This document shows positions 37,709-45,353 of a stretch of 64,000 nt of DNA, piece by piece. Source of the stretch: Massilia violaceinigra (GTDB lineage Bacteria; Pseudomonadota; Gammaproteobacteria; Burkholderiales; Burkholderiaceae_D); the NCBI RefSeq assembly GCF_002752675.1, contig NZ_CP024608.1, forward strand, positions 3,968,001 through 4,032,000. Direction: 5' to 3'. The notes under the pieces were generated by a model. It saw only the letters and a list, made by a program, of their open reading frames with translations, was not told the DNA's origin and ran no database searches. The translations under genes were made by a program, and so were the position numbers. The number at the start of each line of letters is the position of its first letter. Position 1 is the stretch's first letter.

Positions 37709-37799
37709 TTCTGTTTCGCTGCACCGATGAAGCTAGTATGGGGGGCGTCAAGCGAATCAAAAAACGGAAAATTTTGTCCCCTATGATCGAAAAAATCGA

Positions 37800-38735
37800 A
37801 TGTTAAAACTAAGCCTCGAAGCACTGCTGATCATCGACGCCATCGACCGCCGCGGCTCCTTCTCCAAGGCGGGGCAGGAATTGCACCGGGTGCCCTCGAC
37901 CATCTCCTACACAGTGGCCAAGTTGGAGGATGACCTGGGAGTCCAGGTGTTCGAGCGCCACGGCCCGCGCATCCTGCTCACCCCGGCCGGGCGTGAACTG
38001 CTCACCGAAGGGCGCTACCTGCTCAAGGCCGCGCAAGACCTGGAACACCGCGTGCGCCGGGTCGCCTCCGGCTGGGAAACCGAACTGGGCATCGGGATCG
38101 ATTCGATGTTTTCCGCGCTGGCGCTGCGGGACGACATCCGCGCGTTCTATGAAGTGGCGCAGCAGACCCGCCTGCGTATCGTGCAGGAAACCCTGTCCGG
38201 CCCGTGGGAAGCCTTGCTCGACCGCCGTGTCGACCTGCTGGTCGGCGTGGCCGGCGACGGTCCGGCCGGCGGCGGCTATGTGGCGCGCGTGATCGGCTCC
38301 ATGCCCTTCGTGTTCGCCGTCGCGCCCGGCCACCCGCTGGCCGGCATGCCCGAGCCGCTCGGGCGCAGCCAGTTGCAGAACCACCGCGCCATCGTGGTGG
38401 CCGATTCGGCGCGCAACATGGCGGCGCGCACGGTCGGCCTGCTGCTGGGGCAGGACGCGCTGACGGTGCCGACCATGCAAGCCAAATACGATCTGCAGAT
38501 CGCCGGACTGGGCTTCGGCTTCCTGCCCGAAGCCTGCGCCCGCCCGGCCATCGAACGCGGGTTGTTGATTGAGAAACAGGTCGAGGAAGTACGCGGCGCC
38601 GAAACGTTTTACCTGGCCTGGCGCGTGGGCGAGGAGGGCGCGGCCCTGCGCTGGTGGCGCGAGCGCATGCAGCGCCCCGACCTGTTGGCGCAACTGGCCG
38701 ATTTTGTGCCGGGCGGATTTGCAACACCTGCTTGA
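37800..38735 (+). CDS. LysR-family transcriptional regulator
   Basis: A 311-residue LTTR. The helix-turn-helix is residues 15-60 (SFSKAGQELHRVPSTISYTVAKLE), and the effector domain follows. The gene order, divergent from a pirin gene, is common for LysR regulators that control pirin and quinone-reductase genes. The ATG follows the AT-rich divergent region directly; there is no strong SD. Confidence 0.92.
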   Translation: MLKLSLEALLIIDAIDRRGSFSKAGQELHRVPSTISYTVAKLEDDLGVQVFERHGPRILLTPAGRELLTEGRYLLKAAQDLEHRVRRVASGWETELGIGIDSMFSALALRDDIRAFYEVAQQTRLRIVQETLSGPWEALLDRRVDLLVGVAGDGPAGGGYVARVIGSMPFVFAVAPGHPLAGMPEPLGRSQLQNHRAIVVADSARNMAARTVGLLLGQDALTVPTMQAKYDLQIAGLGFGFLPEACARPAIERGLLIEKQVEEVRGAETFYLAWRVGEEGAALRWWRERMQRPDLLAQLADFVPGGFATPA

Positions 38736-38846
38736 CACCGGGAGAATTTTTTCCGCGAATCACCTTAGTTCTTGATCGAAACGTTGGTGAGGGTAAATAA
38801 CTCGGGGGTACCATGAACTTCACTGTTACCCACCTCCTCGATCCCA

Positions 38847-39854
38847 ATGACCTGCTCGAGCCCGGCGCCACTCCTTGTTTTACGCGTATTAGCGGACCGC
38901 CGCGGCTTGCCATCCGGCCTGCTGATCGAGGCCGATGCGGGAGCGGCAGCGGCGGCAGCGGACGATGCGCTCGCCGCGCCGTCCATCGTGGCCGCGCTGG
39001 GCGCCTTGTGCGACGAGTTTTCGTGCCTGTACCGCAGCAGCCTTGATGTGCGGCTGGCCGATGTGCTGCGCGGCCAGGGCTGGACCGAGCTGGCCGCGCG
39101 CAGCCTGTTTTGCGCCGACGAGCGCCTGAGCGCGGCGCTGCTGCCGCCCGAAGCGCGCTGGATCGATGGCGACTGGTGCATGGCCGCACCGGCCAGGGAG
39201 CCGGCCCGCCAGGCGGCATCGCGCGCGCTCGCCCTGCAACTGGTGCAACTGGTCGCCGCCGACGCCGACACCCACGAAATCGAAGCGCTGCTGCGGCTCG
39301 ACCCGACCCTGTCCTACCAGCTGCTGCGCCTTGTGAATTCACTCGGCATGGGCGTGGCACGGCGCATCACCAGCTTCGGCCAGGCGCTGCTGATCCTCGG
39401 GCGCCAGCAACTGCGCCGCTGGCTCAATCTGATGCTGTTCGCCGCCAACAAGGACGACATCCGCTCGCCCATGCTGCTGGCGCGCGTGGCGGTGCGCGCC
39501 CGCTCGCTCGAACTGCTGGCGCGCACGCGCGGCCTGGACAAGCTCACCCAGGAGCAGGCATTCATGACCGGGATGTTTTCGCTGCTGGGCGTGCTGTTCG
39601 GCATGCCGCTGCCCGCCATCCTGGCGCCGCTCTCGATCAGCGAGGCGGTACTGGGCGCGCTGCTGCACCGCGACGGTGAACTGGGGGCGCTGCTGGACCT
39701 GGTCGAATGCGCCGAACGGAGCGAACCCGATGCGGTGGCGGCGCGCGTCATGGCGCTGCAAATGACGCCGTGCGACTTCAACGGCGCCATCATCGAAGCG
39801 AACCGCTGGATGCTGGGCGCCTTGCGCGACAGCGGCGCGCGCGATCATGGCTGA
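38847..39854 (+). CDS. HDOD-domain protein, start uncertain
   Basis: A 335-residue protein with an HDOD domain (about residues 120-320: EIEALLRLDPTLSYQLLRLVN, ITSFGQALLILGRQQLRRWL), a metal-independent HD-like signalling module seen with EAL proteins. ATG 38847 has no ribosome site. In another frame, ATG 38813 has a good GGGGG upstream and encodes MNFTVTHLLDPNDLLEPGATP, after which the sense continues smoothly into LLVLRVLADRRG of this frame. A 1-nt frameshift near 38870 is therefore plausible. It overlaps the GGDEF/EAL gene by 8 nt. Confidence 0.82.
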   Translation: MTCSSPAPLLVLRVLADRRGLPSGLLIEADAGAAAAAADDALAAPSIVAALGALCDEFSCLYRSSLDVRLADVLRGQGWTELAARSLFCADERLSAALLPPEARWIDGDWCMAAPAREPARQAASRALALQLVQLVAADADTHEIEALLRLDPTLSYQLLRLVNSLGMGVARRITSFGQALLILGRQQLRRWLNLMLFAANKDDIRSPMLLARVAVRARSLELLARTRGLDKLTQEQAFMTGMFSLLGVLFGMPLPAILAPLSISEAVLGALLHRDGELGALLDLVECAERSEPDAVAARVMALQMTPCDFNGAIIEANRWMLGALRDSGARDHG

Positions 39855-42033
39855 ATCGGCCCTCGACCGCAGCCTCGACCTCGTGCGCACCGCGCGCGCG
39901 ATGGAGGGCACTGCGCTGACCCAGATGCTGGTGCGGCTCGAAGCCGAGCTGCTGCTGGCGAAAGAGGCGCAGCAACCGCCGGCGCGGCGCCTGCTGCGGC
40001 ACCACGCCGACACCTACGAATCGTCCGACGAACCGGTGATCGTGCTCGATTTGTCCGGCTACCTCACCAGCTGGAACCGCGGCGCCGAAGCGGTGTTCGG
40101 CTACACCAGCGAGGAAGCGATCGGCCAGCACGTGCTGTTCCTGTACGCCGACGACACCGACGAAGCGGATCCGGGCATCGCCGAACTGTTCCTCGAACAT
40201 GGCAGCTGCCTGGTCGAAGTGAGGCGCCGCCGCAAGAGCGGGGACGTGATCTGGGTGCGGCTGGCGCTGTCGCTGATCCACGATGACGACGGCCAGGCGA
40301 TCGGCATGCTGGTGCACCTCTCGCCGCTGGCCGAACATCTGACCGAAGAAGACAAGATTCGCCTGTACGCGCGCATCATCGAAGACAGCGACCAGGGCGT
40401 GCTCATTACCGACGCCAGCGAGCGCATTGTGTCGATCAACAGTTCGTTCACCCGCATCACCGGCTACTCGGCGGCCGAATCGATCGGCCAGACGCCCGAC
40501 CTGCTGCGCTCCGGCGTGCATGACGCCGAGTTCCGCGCCAAGGTGCGCGCCGCCATGCAGGGCAACGGCCCGTTTCGCGGCGAGATTGTCGGCAAGCGCA
40601 AAAATGGCGAGCTGTTTCCGCAATCGGTCACCATCAGCGTGGTGCGCAATGGCGAAGGCAGGATCACGCATACGTTCTCGCTGTTTTCCGATATCAGCGT
40701 GCACAAGGACGCCGAAGCGCGCATGCAGCGCATGGCCAACTACGACAGCCTGACCGGCCTGCCGAACCGCTCGCTGTTCAATCACCTGGTCGGCCAAGTG
40801 CTCAACGAGGCGCGGCGCGGCAACGAATACGGCGCGCTGATGGTGGTCGAAGTGAACCGCATCGGCGCCATCAGCGACACGCTCGGCCACGACGTGGCCA
40901 ATGAAGTGCTGTGCATGGTGGGGCGCCAGTTCCGCAGCGTGCTGCGCGAGCCGGACATCCTGGCGCGCATCGACGGCAGCAAATTCGCCATTGCCCTGCC
41001 CACCATCGGCCAGCGCGAGCACGCCGGCATCGTCGCGCAAAAGCTGCTGGCGACACTGGCCGCGCCGCTGCTTGTGGCGGGCCATGGCTTGCAGGTGAGC
41101 GCCAATATCGGCATCGCGCTGTACCTCGACGACAGCATGGATACGGCCTCGCTGCTGCGCTTTGCCGAGGTGGCCCTGGCCAAGGCCGGCGAATTGGGCA
41201 GCGGCGGCTTCCTGTTCTACCGCGACGAAATGGACCAGCGCGCGCGCGAGCGCCTGCGCCTGGAAACCGAGTTGCGCGAAGCCCTGGCCGGGAACCAGTT
41301 CGAGCTGCACTACCAGCCCAAGGTGAGCCTGCGCAGCGGCCGCATCGTCGGCGCCGAAGCGCTGATCCGCTGGCGCCATCCCGAGCGCGGCATGGTCTCG
41401 CCGGGCGTGTTCATTCCGCTGGCCGAGGAGACGGGCCTGATTTTCGATATCGGCAACTGGGTGATGAACGAAGCGTGCCGCCAGATCCGCGCGTGGGACG
41501 ACGCCGGGCTGTCCATGCCGCCGATTGCGATCAACGTGTCGGCGCGCCAGTTCGACCGCAGCCTGCCGGGCCGCATTAGCGACGTGCTGGATCAGCACCG
41601 CGTGGAGCCGGCGCAGATCATGTTGGAGATTACAGAGAGCTTGCTGGTGCGTGGCACCGACGGCGTCATCGCGATCATGAATGAACTGGTGGCCATGGGC
41701 CTGGCGCTGGCGCTGGACGACTTCGGCACCGGCTATTCGAGCCTGGCCTACCTGAAGAAATTTCCGATCAGCACATTGAAAATCGACCGCTCGTTCGTGG
41801 TCGGCTTGCCGTACGAGGAAAACGATTGCGCCATCGCCCGTGCCATCGTGACGATGGCCCAGCAATTGCGCCAGGAAATCGTGGCCGAAGGCGTCGAAAC
41901 CCCCGAGCAGATGGCCTTTTTGCGCGACCTCGGCTGCGACCAGCTGCAAGGCTACCTGTTCAGCCAGGCGGTGTGCGCCGACGAATTTGCCCGCATGCAG
42001 CGCGAAGCGAAACGGCTGATGGTGAGCCGCTGA
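39847..42033 (+). CDS. PAS-PAS-GGDEF-EAL protein, cyclase motif degenerate
   Basis: A 728-residue cyclic-di-GMP protein. PAS domains occupy about residues 50-165 (SDEPVIVLDLSGYLTSWNRG) and 175-290. The GGDEF domain has DGSKF at 376-380 instead of GGDEF, so cyclase activity is unlikely. The EAL domain is intact: Glu504 in GAEALIRW, plus DDFGTGYSSLAYLKKFP and TLKIDRSFV. It is therefore a probable phosphodiesterase with a regulatory GGDEF domain. Translation is coupled to the HDOD gene by an 8-nt overlap. Confidence 0.93.
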   Translation: MAESALDRSLDLVRTARAMEGTALTQMLVRLEAELLLAKEAQQPPARRLLRHHADTYESSDEPVIVLDLSGYLTSWNRGAEAVFGYTSEEAIGQHVLFLYADDTDEADPGIAELFLEHGSCLVEVRRRRKSGDVIWVRLALSLIHDDDGQAIGMLVHLSPLAEHLTEEDKIRLYARIIEDSDQGVLITDASERIVSINSSFTRITGYSAAESIGQTPDLLRSGVHDAEFRAKVRAAMQGNGPFRGEIVGKRKNGELFPQSVTISVVRNGEGRITHTFSLFSDISVHKDAEARMQRMANYDSLTGLPNRSLFNHLVGQVLNEARRGNEYGALMVVEVNRIGAISDTLGHDVANEVLCMVGRQFRSVLREPDILARIDGSKFAIALPTIGQREHAGIVAQKLLATLAAPLLVAGHGLQVSANIGIALYLDDSMDTASLLRFAEVALAKAGELGSGGFLFYRDEMDQRARERLRLETELREALAGNQFELHYQPKVSLRSGRIVGAEALIRWRHPERGMVSPGVFIPLAEETGLIFDIGNWVMNEACRQIRAWDDAGLSMPPIAINVSARQFDRSLPGRISDVLDQHRVEPAQIMLEITESLLVRGTDGVIAIMNELVAMGLALALDDFGTGYSSLAYLKKFPISTLKIDRSFVVGLPYEENDCAIARAIVTMAQQLRQEIVAEGVETPEQMAFLRDLGCDQLQGYLFSQAVCADEFARMQREAKRLMVSR

Positions 42034-42040
42034 GGCACCC

Positions 42041-42057
42041 GCGCGCCAATTGCGCGC
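42041..42057 (+). terminator. Short GC hairpin after the GGDEF/EAL gene
   Basis: GCGCGC-CAATT-GCGCGC starts 8 nt after the stop codon. It lacks a T-tract, so it is a weak terminator candidate. Confidence 0.3.
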
Positions 42058-42138
42058 ACCTCTGTTCAACATCAAACGGAACGCGCATTTTCCGCGCATG
42101 CTTTCTTCACAGGTCAACCATCCTTTGAAGAGTCCGCT

Positions 42139-44022
42139 TTGACAAGCCCTTTCCCAACCGAACCGCAGGTCACTGTGCTGATGCCGACGTACGGCCAGTG
42201 CCACTTCATCCGGCGCGCGCTCGACAGCCTGCTGGCCCAGTCCCTTGGCGCGTGGGAAGCCATCGTCATCGACGACGGCTCACCCGACGACACGGCCGGC
42301 GTGGTCCAACCGTTCCTGCGCGATGAACGCGTGCGCTACCAGCGCCTGCCGCACAACACGGGCCTGGGCAATGCCCTGAACTGCGCGCTGGACCTGGCGC
42401 GCGCGCCGCTGATCGCCTGCCTGCCCAGCGACGACGTGTTTTACCGCGAGCACCTGGCCACATTGTGCGCGGCGCTGCGGGCCCGGCCCGACGCCGTTCT
42501 CGCGTACGCGGGCGTGCGCCATCATTACAACCGCGCTGCCGGCGGCCTGATCGCCGGCAGCGCGCTGCAGCTGGTCCAGTGCATGTACCGCAAGAGCGAG
42601 CTGCGCTGGACCGACCGCGACGAACTCGAATCTGACGACCTGGAACGCCTGTTCTGGGGCCGACTGCGCGAGCAAGGTTGCTTTACCGGCACCGGCCGGG
42701 TGAGTTGCGAATGGACCAGCCACCCGGCCCAGCGCCACAAGCTGATGCAGGAGCCGGTGGGCGGCATCAACCCGTTTCGCCAGCATTACCGGGTGCGCGA
42801 GCCGCTGCGCTTTCACACCACGGCCGGCAATGCGATCGACGAGGTGGCGAAGTACCGCGCCATGCGCGCACGAGCGCCCACGCCGGCTGCGGAAGATGGC
42901 TTGAACATTCTGTTGGCCGGCGAACTGGCCTATAACGCCGACCGCGTGCTGGCGCTGGAAGAGCGGGGCCACACGCTGCACGGGCTGTGGATGCGCGAGC
43001 CGTACTGGTACAACACGGTCGGGCCGCTGCCGTTCGGGCATGTGCGCGAACTGCCCTCCGGCCGCTGGCGCGAGGCGCTCGGGTGGCTGCGGCCGGACAT
43101 CATCCACGCCCAGCTGAACTGGCAAGCGGTGCCGTTTTGCCACCAGCTGATGCTGGGCACGCCAGGCGTGCCGTTCGTGTGGCACTTCAAGGAAGGCCCG
43201 TTCATCTGTCTTGAAAAAGGCACCTGGCCGCAATTGGTGGAGCTGTACGAGCTCGCCGACGGCTGCATCTTCAGCAGCCCGGAAATGCGCGACTGGTTCG
43301 ATACCGTGCTGCCGGGCCTGTCGACGTCCAAGCCCTGCCACGTGCTCGATGGCGACCTGCCCAAGGCCAGCTGGTTTGGCGAGGCGCGCACGACCTTGTT
43401 GTCCGCCGCGGACGACGGCGAATTCCACACGGTCGTTCCGGGCCGCCCCATCGGCCTGCATCCCCACACCGTGGGCGAACTGGCGGCCCAGGGCATCCAC
43501 CTGCATTTCTACGGCGACTTCACGCACGGCCAGTGGCGCCAATGGATAGCCGACGCACGCCGCCTGGCGCCACGCCATCTGCACCTGCATGCCAATGTCG
43601 ACCAATCGCGCTGGGTGGAAGAATTCTCACGCTACGACGCCGGCTGGCTGCACGCCTTCGCCAGCACCAACGACGGCGAACTGCGGCGCGCCAACTGGGA
43701 TGACCTGAACTATCCGGCGCGCATGGCCACCCTGGCGGCAGCCGGCCTGCCGATGATCCAGCGCAGTAACGAAGGCGCCATCGTCGCGACGCAGTCGCTG
43801 TCGCACCGGCTCGGCACCGGCCTGTTCTACGATTCGATCGAGCACCTGGGCGCCTTGCTGCGCGACCGCCCGCGCATGGACGCGCTACGCGAGCAGGTGT
43901 GGTCGCAGCGCGCGCAGTTCACCTTCGACGCCCATGTGCCCGAACTGGTCGCGTTTTTCCGGCGTGTGATCGCGGCGGCGGGCAGCAATGACGCGCGCCG
44001 GCGCAGGCCGACGATTTCCTGA
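42139..44022 (+). CDS. Two-domain glycosyltransferase (GT2 + GT4-like)
   Basis: A 627-residue cytosolic protein. Residues 8-230 are a GT-A fold family 2 glycosyltransferase (VTVLMPTYGQCHFIRRALDS, IDDGSPDDTAG, then CLPSDDVFY as the DXD-like motif). From about residue 255 a second domain begins LNILLAGELAYN and has HAQLNWQAVPFC and LHFYGDFTHG, in the style of a GT-B family 4 enzyme. The start is probably TTG 42139, because the GT2 fold begins right after it and AAGAG lies upstream; no ATG fits. It stands alone, so its target glycan is unknown. Confidence 0.85.
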   Translation: MTSPFPTEPQVTVLMPTYGQCHFIRRALDSLLAQSLGAWEAIVIDDGSPDDTAGVVQPFLRDERVRYQRLPHNTGLGNALNCALDLARAPLIACLPSDDVFYREHLATLCAALRARPDAVLAYAGVRHHYNRAAGGLIAGSALQLVQCMYRKSELRWTDRDELESDDLERLFWGRLREQGCFTGTGRVSCEWTSHPAQRHKLMQEPVGGINPFRQHYRVREPLRFHTTAGNAIDEVAKYRAMRARAPTPAAEDGLNILLAGELAYNADRVLALEERGHTLHGLWMREPYWYNTVGPLPFGHVRELPSGRWREALGWLRPDIIHAQLNWQAVPFCHQLMLGTPGVPFVWHFKEGPFICLEKGTWPQLVELYELADGCIFSSPEMRDWFDTVLPGLSTSKPCHVLDGDLPKASWFGEARTTLLSAADDGEFHTVVPGRPIGLHPHTVGELAAQGIHLHFYGDFTHGQWRQWIADARRLAPRHLHLHANVDQSRWVEEFSRYDAGWLHAFASTNDGELRRANWDDLNYPARMATLAAAGLPMIQRSNEGAIVATQSLSHRLGTGLFYDSIEHLGALLRDRPRMDALREQVWSQRAQFTFDAHVPELVAFFRRVIAAAGSNDARRRRPTIS

Positions 44023-44041
44023 CCGTCACCGTACCGGTCAG
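44019..44041. terminator. Hairpin between convergent genes
   Basis: CTGACCG-N9-CGGTCAG spans the ends of the converging glycosyltransferase and DUF3820 genes. The stem is 7 bp with no T-tract. Confidence 0.4.
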
Positions 44042-44253
44042 CGGCGAGCGCGCAAGGGGGCGAGCAGGCTGCGCAGGTCGTTGTGATCGAGTTCGTACAT
44101 CAGGGCGAGCAGTTCGCCGATCTCGCCGCGCGGAAAGCCTTCGCGCGCAAACCAGCCAAGATAGTGGCCGGGCAGGTCCGCGATGACGCGGCCTTTGTAT
44201 TTGCCGTAAGGCATCTCACGGGTCAGCAGCAGCTGGAGGTGTTCAGGTTTCAT
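44038..44253 (-). CDS. DUF3820 family protein
   Basis: A 71-residue protein with the family core MPYGKYKGRVIADLPGHYLGW and a helical C-terminus rich in Leu. DUF3820 members are small and widespread in Proteobacteria, annotated as putative quorum-sensing-regulated virulence factors or exonuclease-associated, and their role is unclear. It converges on the glycosyltransferase gene. Confidence 0.85.
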   Translation of the reverse strand: MKPEHLQLLLTREMPYGKYKGRVIADLPGHYLGWFAREGFPRGEIGELLALMYELDHNDLRSLLAPLRARR

Positions 44254-44317
44254 GATCCCGCTACTTTAGCAAAAACCACGTCTGCCGGCCGGTCTCGCGT
44301 TCGCGAATGCCTTCGGC

Positions 44318-44357
44318 TTGACATCGCCAGTTAACGTAACTATCATTGTTACGTTAA
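44318..44357 (+). promoter_or_regulatory. Strong sigma70 promoter with operator over the -10 box
   Basis: TTGACA (44318-44323) and TATCAT (44341-44346) are separated by exactly 17 nt. The -10 box sits in the 7-nt centre of a perfect 10-bp inverted repeat, TTAACGTAAC-N7-GTTACGTTAA (44331-44357). A dimeric repressor (TetR-like or similar) bound here would block RNA polymerase directly. The controlled gene is the flavoprotein at 44404; no regulator gene is adjacent. Confidence 0.75.
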
Positions 44358-44403
44358 AACTCGGCAAGCTGGCCGAGTCGCCAACCACCCCGAAAGGCAC
44401 ACG

Positions 44404-45309
44404 ATGGATACCCCTATGGACACCGACTTTATCGTCGTCGGCGGCAGCTTCGCCGGCATGGCCGCCGCCATTCAACTGGCGCGCGCCAACCGCCCGGTGC
44501 GCGTGATCGACGCCGGCCAGCCGCGCAACCGCTTCGCCGCCGCCGCCCACGGCTTTGTCGGCCACGACGGACGCCCCCCGCGCGCCATCATGGACGACGC
44601 GCGCCGCCAACTCTTGGCCTACCCAAGCGCCAGCGTCATGGATGCCACAGTCGACAGCGCGGCCCGGGTCGACGGCGGCTTTGAAATCGTCCTGGCCGGC
44701 GGTGAGCGCATGCGCGGCAAGCGCCTGATCCTGGCGACCGGCGTGGTCGACCAGTTCCCGGCGATTCCCGGCGTGCGCGAGCGCTGGGGCACATCCATCC
44801 TTCACTGTCCTTACTGCCACGGCTACGAATTCCTGGGCCGGCGGCTCGCGGTGATCGGCATGATGCCGATGTCGTCCCACATGGCGCAGCTGATCGCCGA
44901 GTGGTCGCCGTTCGTCACCTACTGCGCCAACGGCATCGCGCTCGACCCGGAGCAGGAGCAGATCCTGCGCGCGCGCGGCATCCGCATCGAACATAGTCCG
45001 GTGGTGTCGCTCGGTGGCGTGGCGCCGGCGCTGGACGGCATCGCCCTTGCCGATGGCACGCTGGTGCCGGCCGATGCCGCGTTCCTGGCCACACAGGTGT
45101 CCACAAGCCCGCTCGCGCAGCAGCTCGGATGCGCCTTTGACGAAGGCCCGCTCGGTCTCTACGTGCGCACCAACGAGTTCCAGGAAACCACCGTGCCCGG
45201 TGTGTTCGCCGCCGGCGACGTGGCGCGCATGCCGCACAACGCCACCTGGGCCGCCGCCGATGGCGTGACCGCCGGCACGGCAGCCCACCGCTCGGTGATC
45301 TTTGCCTGA
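44404..45309 (+). CDS. Thioredoxin-reductase-like FAD/NAD(P) oxidoreductase
   Basis: A 301-residue flavoprotein. The FAD-binding motif GGSFAGMAAAIQLAR is near residue 14, the redox pair CPYCHGYEF near residue 137, and the second FAD motif FAAGDVAR near the C-terminus. It resembles the small TrxB-like branch used for thiol or dithiol oxidation in secondary metabolism and stress (for example HlmI/DepH-like or ferredoxin-NADP reductase-like). An in-frame ATG at 44416 is an alternative start. It is expressed from the operator-controlled promoter upstream. Confidence 0.88.
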   Translation: MDTPMDTDFIVVGGSFAGMAAAIQLARANRPVRVIDAGQPRNRFAAAAHGFVGHDGRPPRAIMDDARRQLLAYPSASVMDATVDSAARVDGGFEIVLAGGERMRGKRLILATGVVDQFPAIPGVRERWGTSILHCPYCHGYEFLGRRLAVIGMMPMSSHMAQLIAEWSPFVTYCANGIALDPEQEQILRARGIRIEHSPVVSLGGVAPALDGIALADGTLVPADAAFLATQVSTSPLAQQLGCAFDEGPLGLYVRTNEFQETTVPGVFAAGDVARMPHNATWAAADGVTAGTAAHRSVIFA

Positions 45310-45353
45310 CACGGCCTGACATGCTATCGTCTGGCTCTCACAAGGAGCCGAAA

